Of a DNA stretch of 7,199 nt, positions 1 to 4,317 are shown piece after piece. Source of the DNA: JAOTYV01 sp041557595. Lineage in GTDB: Bacteria; Pseudomonadota; Alphaproteobacteria; UBA8366. The notes under the pieces were generated by a model. It worked only from the letters and a program-made list of their open reading frames with translations. It was not told where the DNA came from and did not search any database. The translations under genes and the position numbers were made by a program. The stretch spans positions 1-7,199 of the forward strand of contig JBFFGE010000220.1 in the NCBI GenBank assembly GCA_041557595.1, read 5' to 3'. Each line of letters begins with the position of its first letter. Positions within the stretch are counted from its first letter, which is position 1.

Positions 1-419
1 CGCGCAAGCGCGTCGGCGCGCTCGTTCTCGGGATGGCCGTCATGGCCCTTCACCCAACGCCATTCGACCTCATGCGGCTCGAGCGCCGATTCGAGTCGTT
101 TCCATAAATCGATATTCTTGACCGGTTTCTTGTCGGCGGTTTTCCAGTCGCGCTTTTTCCAGCCATGGATCCATTTGGTGATGCCGTCGCGCACATAGAT
201 GCTGTCGGTGAAAATGCGAATTTGAGCCGGCCGCTTTATCGATTCGAGCCCCTTGATCGCGGCCATCATCTCCATGCGGTTGTTGGTCGTGTCCCGCTCC
301 CCGCCCTTCATTTCCTTTTCATGGTCGCGCCATCGCAGCAGGACGCCCCAGCCGCCCGGCCCGGGATTGCCCCGGCACGCGCCGTCGGTGAATAAATCGA
401 TGGTCTCGTGTTTGCTCAT
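1..419 (-). CDS. rnhA: Ribonuclease HI, C-terminus cut off by the window edge
   Basis: This enzyme hydrolyses the RNA strand of RNA-DNA hybrids in the cytoplasm, for example R-loops and leftover primers, using two divalent metal ions. Reading the minus strand from the ATG at 419-417 gives MSKHETIDLFTDGACRGNPG and then a typical RNase HI fold. The family's acidic active site is all visible: D12 in FTDGACRGNPGPGG, E50 in NNRMEMMAA, D72 in FTDSIYV, H126 in VKGHDGHPENERAD, and D136. About 140 codons are inside the window. Bacterial RNase HI usually has about 150-160 residues, so only a short tail is missing. The ATG overlaps the thrB stop codon by one base (TAATG), which suggests translational coupling. 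No separate promoter is visible. Confidence 0.96.
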   Translation of the reverse strand, partial: MSKHETIDLFTDGACRGNPGPGGWGVLLRWRDHEKEMKGGERDTTNNRMEMMAAIKGLESIKRPAQIRIFTDSIYVRDGITKWIHGWKKRDWKTADKKPVKNIDLWKRLESALEPHEVEWRWVKGHDGHPENERADALA

Positions 420-1381
420 TATTGCAATCCGTATGCGCCGGGCTCGTCGACGTGCTGATGGAATTTGAGGATGCGAAGGTACTCGAGCGGATCCTTCGGC
501 TGCACCATGGCGCCTTCGGGATGATGGAGCCAATCGTGCAGGCGGGTCAGGAGAAACCGCATGGCGCTGCCTCGCGCCAGCACCGGCAAGGCCTGCAATT
601 CATCCGCCGAGAAGGGCCGTTCCTTGCGGTAGGCGGCCAGGAGCAGCTTCGCTTTTGTGACGTTGAAGCTGCCATCGCGCTCGAAACACCAGGCATTCAT
701 GCAGATACCGACGTCATAGGCGATGAAATCGTTGCAGGCGAAATAAAAGTCGATCATGCCGGTCAGGGTCTCGCCCCGGAAAAAGACGTTGTCCGGGAAT
801 AGATCCGCATGACACACCCCGACGGGCAGGTCGGTCGGCCAATGGGATTCCAGGTAATCCAGCTCGGCGGCAAGGGTGGCGGCCAAATCGGGCTCGACCT
901 CGTCGGCGCGGGCCGCGCAGAGGGCGAACAGGGGGCGCCAGCTATCGACCGTCAGGCTGTTGCGGCGGGTCATGGGAAAGGATGCGCCGGCGAGATGGAA
1001 TTGCGCCAGGGCTGCGCCCAGGGCCGCACAATGAAAGGGTTGAATGCGCCTCGGCCACATGCCGTCGAGGAAACTGATGATGGCCGCCGGCCGGTTGCAG
1101 AGGGTGCGCAGGGACTCCCCGTCCCGGCCGTGCAGGGGGGTCGGCGATGGAATTCCCTGATCCGCCAAATGTTCCATCAGGTTCAGGAAGTACGGCAAAT
1201 CCTCGGGCGCCACCCGTTTTTCATACAAAGTCAGAATGTACTGGCCGGCATCGGTCTGCAGCAGGTAGTTGCTGTTCTCGACACCTTCGGCGATGCCCTT
1301 GCACGACAGCGCCTCGCCAATGTCGTATTCGGCAAGAAACCGTTCCAAATCCTCGTCCGAAACTTCCGTATAGACGGCCAT
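419..1381 (-). CDS. thrB: Homoserine kinase, type II (APH-fold) ThrB
   Basis: This is a cytoplasmic enzyme that phosphorylates L-homoserine with ATP, giving O-phosphohomoserine for threonine synthesis. At 320 residues it has the usual length of the proteobacterial APH-like homoserine kinases, which are unrelated to the GHMP-type ThrB of E. coli. The N-terminal MAVYTEVSDEDLERFLAEYD and the GVENSNYLL segment (about 33-41, nucleotide-binding lobe) are typical of this family. The catalytic loop is HADLFPDNVFF, with H191, D193 and N198. The metal-binding Asp is D211 in MIDFYFA, the counterpart of the kinase DFG motif. A GGAA Shine-Dalgarno sits about 9 bases before the ATG. The gene is joined to rnhA by a one-base overlap. 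In many alphaproteobacteria ispH precedes thrB, but here the upstream neighbour is a divergent gene. Other APH-family small-molecule kinases are possible, but less likely given the family-specific ends and the rnhA pairing. Confidence 0.94.
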   Translation of the reverse strand: MAVYTEVSDEDLERFLAEYDIGEALSCKGIAEGVENSNYLLQTDAGQYILTLYEKRVAPEDLPYFLNLMEHLADQGIPSPTPLHGRDGESLRTLCNRPAAIISFLDGMWPRRIQPFHCAALGAALAQFHLAGASFPMTRRNSLTVDSWRPLFALCAARADEVEPDLAATLAAELDYLESHWPTDLPVGVCHADLFPDNVFFRGETLTGMIDFYFACNDFIAYDVGICMNAWCFERDGSFNVTKAKLLLAAYRKERPFSADELQALPVLARGSAMRFLLTRLHDWLHHPEGAMVQPKDPLEYLRILKFHQHVDEPGAYGLQ

Positions 1382-1468
1382 TTCAAGTCGTTCCGTTATG
1401 CCAAATCCGGCATGCGCGTCGTATCGCCGTCAGGGGCGTGGCGGCCGGCGGCATCGATGATCCGGTTC

Positions 1469-1497
1469 TTGTCGCATTGCAGGGGCTTGTCTAGTAT
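1469..1497 (+). promoter_or_regulatory. Candidate sigma-70-type promoter for the CDGSH gene
   Basis: TTGTCG at 1469-1474 and TAGTAT at 1492-1497 are separated by 17 bases. Each box matches four of six consensus positions. The predicted transcription start near 1504 would leave a leader of roughly 70 bases before the CDGSH start codon. It lies in the only gap between the divergent thrB and CDGSH genes, so some promoter must be here. The exact boxes are inferred. Confidence 0.4.
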
Positions 1498-1511
1498 CCT
1501 CCGCGCCGCAG

Positions 1512-1517
1512 CGTCAA
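1512..1517 (-). promoter_or_regulatory. Possible -35 element for thrB-rnhA
   Basis: On the minus strand positions 1517-1512 read TTGACG, five of six matches to the consensus -35 box. The best downstream partner is TACTAG or CTAGAC, 15 or 17 bases away, and both are weak -10 boxes. It lies about 130 bases before the thrB start and overlaps the divergent plus-strand promoter candidate. It is a guess from motif matching only. Confidence 0.25.
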
Positions 1518-1519
1518 TG

Positions 1520-1538
1520 GCGCATTCATCGGATGCGC
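1520..1538. repeat. Short inverted repeat in the CDGSH gene leader
   Basis: GCGCAT (1520-1525) and ATGCGC (1533-1538) are perfect 6-base arms around a 7-base spacer. The repeat sits between the candidate promoter and the start codon of the CDGSH gene. It could be an operator half-site pair or a small RNA hairpin. It is short enough in GC-rich DNA to be chance. Confidence 0.3.
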
Positions 1539-1575
1539 ACCGGATTCGCTCGGAATATCGAAGAGGAAAGCATCT

Positions 1576-1815
1576 ATGTCCGACCCCGTGATCGCCCAGA
1601 AATCGCCCTATGAAGTCGATGTGGAAGAGGGAAAATCCTATTGGTGGTGCGCGTGCGGCCGCAGCAAGACACAACCGTTTTGCGACGGTAGCCACAAGGG
1701 AACGGGACTCAGCCCGGTCGAATATACCGCGAAGCGATCCAAGGCAGTGTATTTCTGCGGCTGCAAACAGTCCGATGGGGCGCCGCTGTGCGACGGTAAA
1801 CACAATTCACTTTAG
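1576..1815 (+). CDS. Small protein with two CDGSH iron-sulfur domains
   Basis: This 79-residue protein carries two complete CDGSH motifs, each expected to hold one [2Fe-2S] cluster by three Cys and one His. Motif 1 is CACGRSKTQPFCDGSH, with ligands C25, C27, C36 and H40. Motif 2 is CGCKQSDGAPLCDGKH, with ligands C61, C63, C72 and H76. This twin arrangement resembles the CISD3 (MiNT/Miner2) class rather than the single-motif, membrane-anchored mitoNEET. There is no signal peptide or membrane segment, so it is probably cytosolic. Known relatives are linked to iron-sulfur or redox handling, but the exact role of bacterial members is not settled. The start is supported by AGAGGA about 9 bases upstream of the ATG. 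The next gene begins only 12-39 bases after the stop, so the two may share a transcript. Confidence 0.93.
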   Translation: MSDPVIAQKSPYEVDVEEGKSYWWCACGRSKTQPFCDGSHKGTGLSPVEYTAKRSKAVYFCGCKQSDGAPLCDGKHNSL

Positions 1816-1854
1816 GTATTTGGCCGGGTGTCCGGCTCAAGCGGCGAGGGATTC

Positions 1855-2394
1855 TTGAATATTTTTCGGGTTGGCCAATTCGGGGCGATCGCGATCGCCA
1901 CGCTATTCCTCGCCGCCTGTCGGGGACCCCTGGACCAGGGCACGCTCGGACGCTGTCCGCCGACCGCGATCCTCGAAGGTCCCGGCGAGCTGACGCGCTT
2001 CAAATCCGCCACGGCCAAGGCGCCGACCGATGTGTTGTTCCATACGAAGATGACGACATTTTCGGGCATCTGCGATTTCGACGCCAAGTCGATCGATATC
2101 GAATTGGGCATTTCGATCGAGGCGGTGCGAGGGCCGGCGAACACCTCCGCCAAAGCCGAATTCGCGTATTTCGTGGCGATCCTGAAAAAGGACAAAACGG
2201 TGCTGACCCGCACCGAATTTCCGATCATCGCGGAATTCGAACGCCAGGATACGCGGTTTAATTTCGTCGAGAACGTTACGGTAACCATTCCCCGCCGGAA
2301 GAACGACTCGACCGACGACTATATCGTCTATCTCGGATTCGAGATGACGCCGGAGGAGCTTGCCCACAACCGCCGCCGCCAGCGCCGCCGTTAA
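1855..2394 (+). CDS. Predicted lipoprotein of unknown function
   Basis: I cannot assign a function. From the TTG at 1855 the protein has 179 residues and begins with a short basic n-region (NIFR), a hydrophobic stretch (about 6-19) and a lipobox ending LAAC with Cys22. This suggests lipid attachment after export. The residue after Cys22 is Arg, not Asp, so outer-membrane sorting is likely. Two further cysteines, C34 (GRCPP) and C73 (GICDF), could form a disulfide in the periplasm. The middle (about 60-160) alternates short hydrophobic and polar segments, as a beta-rich domain would. The C-terminus is strongly basic (NRRRQRRR). The TTG is preceded by GAGG with a 5-base spacing. An in-frame GTG at 1828 would give 188 residues but has a poorer ribosome site. 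From memory, similar proteins ending in a GFxLTPEELAxNRR-like segment are common in Rhodospirillales genomes; this needs a search. It lies between the CDGSH gene and the glycine riboswitch. Confidence 0.8.
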   Translation: MNIFRVGQFGAIAIATLFLAACRGPLDQGTLGRCPPTAILEGPGELTRFKSATAKAPTDVLFHTKMTTFSGICDFDAKSIDIELGISIEAVRGPANTSAKAEFAYFVAILKKDKTVLTRTEFPIIAEFERQDTRFNFVENVTVTIPRRKNDSTDDYIVYLGFEMTPEELAHNRRRQRRR

Positions 2395-2397
2395 CGT

Positions 2398-2419
2398 CCG
2401 GAGGCCGGGCTTTCTCCGG
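2398..2419. repeat. Inverted repeat touching the gcv promoter
   Basis: CCGGAG (2398-2403) and CTCCGG (2414-2419) are perfect 6-base arms around a 10-base loop. The repeat begins 4 bases after the lipoprotein gene stop and ends at the edge of the candidate gcv -35 box. There is no T-run after it, so it is a poor intrinsic terminator. It could be a weak stop signal for the upstream gene, an operator, or chance. Confidence 0.3.
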
Positions 2420-2447
2420 TTGACAAATAGGGTGACTGCCGTAGCTT
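2420..2447 (+). promoter_or_regulatory. Candidate promoter of the gcvTHP operon
   Basis: TTGACA at 2420-2425 is a perfect -35 box. TAGCTT at 2442-2447, after a 16-base spacer, is a moderate -10 box (T, A and the last T conserved). Transcription would begin near 2454, leaving about 30 bases before the riboswitch and about 300 before gcvT. The position just ahead of the riboswitch fits. The -10 assignment is the uncertain part. Confidence 0.55.
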
Positions 2448-2485
2448 TGTTTCCATCGGTCCGTCTTGGGGCCGTAACGAACATG

Positions 2486-2582
2486 CCCAGTGAACCCTGC
2501 GGGAGAGGCCAGACGCCGCCGATTGGCGTTGGCGCCGAAGGAGCAACTGCCCCGGAATCTCTCAGGCGAAAGGACCGTCGGG
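2486..2582 (+). promoter_or_regulatory. Glycine riboswitch, aptamer 1 with leader
   Basis: This is the first of two glycine-binding aptamers. The conserved core is present: GGGAGAG (2501-2507), GCGCCGAAGGAGCAA (2532-2546), AATCTCTCAGG (2556-2566) and AAAGGACCG (to 2577). P1 can form between 2495-2502 (CCCTGCGG) and 2575-2582 (CCGTCGGG) with one mismatch. P2 can form between GAGAG (2503-2507) and CTCTC (2559-2563). A P3-type hairpin can form between ACGCC (2513-2517) and GGCGT (2525-2529). The 5' leader AGTG (2489-2492) can pair with CACT (2589-2592) in the linker. This matches the leader-linker (P0, kink-turn) contact described for tandem glycine riboswitches. The aptamer sits directly upstream of the glycine cleavage genes, as expected for its role. 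Confidence 0.95.
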
Positions 2583-2588
2583 TGAGGG

Positions 2589-2698
2589 CACTCTGGAGAG
2601 CAGGACGGCTGGGTGGTCCCTGGCCGCACCTCACCGAAGGGGTAAGCCACGTTCCGCGACAGCGGCGGGTGATACTCTCAGGTTCCACGACAGAGCGG
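2589..2698 (+). promoter_or_regulatory. Glycine riboswitch, aptamer 2
   Basis: The second aptamer follows the first after a linker of only a few bases, the classic tandem layout. P1 pairs CTCTG (2591-2595) with CAGAG (2691-2695). P2 pairs GAGAG (2596-2600) with CTCTC (2675-2679). The binding core reads TCACCGAAGGGGTAA (2631-2645) and ACTCTCAGGT (2674-2683). A small hairpin, CCGC (2654-2657) with GCGG (2662-2665) around a GACA loop, extends one arm. In the 3' core the sequence is CGACAGAG, where many members have GGACAGAG. This looks like a tolerated variant. Changes at the P1 stem of this aptamer are expected to control the expression platform that follows. Confidence 0.95.
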
Positions 2699-2760
2699 GG
2701 TTCGGAGACCGGTGACGGGCTTCGGATGACGCCATGTGCCCTGTCGGAGGACCGCCGGTG
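2699..2760 (+). promoter_or_regulatory. Putative riboswitch expression platform and gcvT start site
   Basis: Between aptamer 2 and gcvT there is no GC hairpin followed by a T-run, so transcription termination is not evident. Two nested helices are possible. GACGGGC (2714-2720) can pair with GCCC-GTC (2738-2745, one bulged T). ACCGG (2708-2712) can pair with CCGGT (2755-2759), which covers the first two bases of the GTG start codon. The ribosome site GGAGG (2746-2750) would lie in the internal loop. This suggests translational control. The fold is hand-drawn and untested. Confidence 0.45.
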
Positions 2761-3876
2761 ACCCAAGCCCAAAACGCTGCGCTCGAAACCACGCCGCTTA
2801 ACGATCTTCATGTATCGTTGGGGGCGAAAATGGTTCCCTTCGCCGGCTACGCCATGCCGGTGCAGTACAAGCTTGGCGTTCTCAAGGAACATCTCCATAC
2901 CCGCGCCGCGGCCGGGCTGTTCGACGTTTCCCATATGGGTCAGGTGGCGCTGCGCGGTGACGGTGTGGCGGCTGCGCTAGAATCGCTCGTTCCCGGCGAC
3001 ATGCAGGGGCTTGCGCCGGGCCGGATGCGGTACACCATGTTCACCAATGACCGCGGCGGCATCCTGGACGACCTGATCGTCACCAACGCGGGCGACCATT
3101 ATGCGGTCGTCGTCAACGCCGCCTGCAAGACCGAGGATATCGCCCATCTTCGGGCGGGGCTGCCCGGCGGCATCGATGTCGAAGTCCTGGAGGACCGCGC
3201 ATTGATCGCGCTGCAAGGGCCGCGGGCGGCCGCGGTGCTGCAACGGCATGTCGACGCCAAATTGGATGCGATGCCCTTCATGACGGCCGTGCAAGCGGCT
3301 GTGAAGGGTGTGGATTGCGGCCTGACCCGATCCGGCTACACCGGCGAAGACGGATTCGAGATTTCGGTGCCGTCGGAACACGCGGCGGCGCTCGCCGCGG
3401 CCTTGCTCGAGGAAACCGACGTCGAGGCCATCGGTTTGGGCGCACGCGATTCCCTGCGCCTGGAGGCCGGTTTGTGCCTCTACGGGCATGATATCGACGC
3501 GACCACGACCCCGGTCGAAGCGGCGCTCACCTGGTCGATCGGCAAGCGCCGCCGCGAAGAGGGCGGCTTTCCCGGCGATGCGGTGGTGCGGCGCCAGCTT
3601 CGCGACGGCGTCGATCGTGTCCGTGTCGGATTGCGGCCGGATGACCGAACGCCGGCGCGCGAGGGTGCGCGGCTGACCGACGATGCCGGTGCGGATATCG
3701 GGGTCGTCACGAGCGGCGGCTTCGGCCCGACCGTGGGCGGCCCCGTCGCGATGGGATATGTGCAGACGCAATATTCGGAAATCGGCACGGCCGTGACGGC
3801 GATCGTGCGCGGCCGTCCGCTGCGGGAACGGATCGTGAAGATGCCGTTTGTGCCGGCGAATTATTTCCGTGGATAG
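2758..3876 (+). CDS. gcvT: Aminomethyltransferase, T-protein of the glycine cleavage system
   Basis: GcvT takes the aminomethyl group from the lipoyl arm of GcvH, releases ammonia and makes 5,10-methylenetetrahydrofolate. I chose the GTG at 2758 because GGAGG (2746-2750) lies 7 bases before it. The in-frame ATG at 2734 would add eight residues and has no ribosome site of its own. From the GTG the protein has 372 residues, normal for the family. Family signatures run in order: PFAGYAMPVQY (27-37), FDVSHMGQ (55-62), the GGILDDLIV block (100-108) whose Asp pair includes the conserved folate-site catalytic Asp, TRSGYTGEDGFEI (190-202), and GLGARDSLRLEAGLCLYGHD (226-245). The C-terminal barrel contains the typical VTSGGFGPTVGGPVAMGYV. 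It is a cytoplasmic enzyme and the first gene of the operon under the glycine riboswitch. gcvH starts 34 bases downstream. Confidence 0.97.
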   Translation: MTQAQNAALETTPLNDLHVSLGAKMVPFAGYAMPVQYKLGVLKEHLHTRAAAGLFDVSHMGQVALRGDGVAAALESLVPGDMQGLAPGRMRYTMFTNDRGGILDDLIVTNAGDHYAVVVNAACKTEDIAHLRAGLPGGIDVEVLEDRALIALQGPRAAAVLQRHVDAKLDAMPFMTAVQAAVKGVDCGLTRSGYTGEDGFEISVPSEHAAALAAALLEETDVEAIGLGARDSLRLEAGLCLYGHDIDATTTPVEAALTWSIGKRRREEGGFPGDAVVRRQLRDGVDRVRVGLRPDDRTPAREGARLTDDAGADIGVVTSGGFGPTVGGPVAMGYVQTQYSEIGTAVTAIVRGRPLRERIVKMPFVPANYFRG

Positions 3877-3903
3877 CGGTAAGGGAACATTGAGGGAGGA
3901 GCA

Positions 3904-3930
3904 ATGAGCAATGAGCAACATCCGGTATAG
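3904..3930 (+). other. Eight-codon upstream frame overlapping the gcvH start
   Basis: ATGAGCA occurs twice in tandem at 3904-3910 and 3911-3917. The first ATG opens a frame reading MSNEQHPV that stops at TAG 3928-3930. The second ATG is the true gcvH start. The strong site GGAGG (3895-3899) is 4 bases from the first ATG and 11 from the second, so ribosomes could use either. It may be only a mutational relic. Confidence 0.4.
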
Positions 3931-4288
3931 CGAAGACCATGAATGGATCACCGTCGACGGCGATATCGGCACCGTCGGCATCAGCAACTTCGCCCAGGAA
4001 CAGCTCGGCGACGTGGTCTTCGTCGAATTGCCCGACATCGGGAAAACCGTTTCGCAGGACACGGAGGCGGCGGTTGTCGAATCGGTGAAGGCGGCGTCGG
4101 AAATTTACGCGCCGGTTACCGGCGACGTGGTCGAGGTCAACGAGGCGCTGGTCGACGAGCCCGGCGCGGTGAACGGCGATCCGCTGGGCGGCGGCTGGTT
4201 TTTCAAGATCAAACTTGCCGACCCGGCGCAGCTGGACGCCCTGATGGACGAGGCCGCGTATTTGGAATTCGTCAAGCAACAGGGCTGA
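3911..4288 (+). CDS. gcvH: H-protein, lipoyl carrier of the glycine cleavage system
   Basis: GcvH carries the glycine-derived aminomethyl group on a lipoyl lysine between GcvP, GcvT and dihydrolipoamide dehydrogenase. The 125-residue length and the fold are standard. It opens with IRYSEDHEWITVDG and contains IGISNFAQEQLGD-type sequence (positions 22-34, here VGISNFAQEQLGD). The lipoylation site is K60 in AAVVESVKAASEIYAPVTG, with the following GDVVEVNEAL. The GGGWFFKIKL segment and the acidic C-terminal helix region are also typical. The ATG at 3911 is the only start giving this frame. It lies 11 bases after GGAGG, rather far, because of a 7-base duplication that places an out-of-frame ATG in between. 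gcvP follows after 29 bases. Regulation is expected through the upstream riboswitch. Confidence 0.97.
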   Translation: MSNIRYSEDHEWITVDGDIGTVGISNFAQEQLGDVVFVELPDIGKTVSQDTEAAVVESVKAASEIYAPVTGDVVEVNEALVDEPGAVNGDPLGGGWFFKIKLADPAQLDALMDEAAYLEFVKQQG

Positions 4289-4317
4289 TCGCGGCAACGC
4301 CGATGGGAAAGGATGCG

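Noticed and set aside
809..1591. Plus-strand open frame (260 codons) opposite thrB
   Set aside because: It is antisense to ThrB, whose catalytic motifs are clear, and extends across the divergent promoter region.
2734..2757. ATG at 2734 as the gcvT start
   Set aside because: It is in frame, but the GGAGG site at 2746-2750 lies downstream of it and fits the GTG at 2758. The eight extra residues do not resemble a GcvT N-terminus.
2360..2761. Plus-strand open frame (133 codons) spanning the riboswitch
   Set aside because: The sequence is explained by the promoter and two glycine aptamers. There is no ribosome site, and the product has no protein-like pattern.
1903..2934. Long minus-strand open frame (343 codons) across the lipoprotein gene, the riboswitch and the gcvT start
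   Set aside because: It crosses a well-supported riboswitch on the other strand, shows no recognisable domain, and is rich in Arg, Gly and Pro as antisense frames in GC-rich DNA are.
2977..4062. Minus-strand open frame (361 codons) over gcvT and gcvH
   Set aside because: It is antisense to two conserved genes and has no family resemblance.
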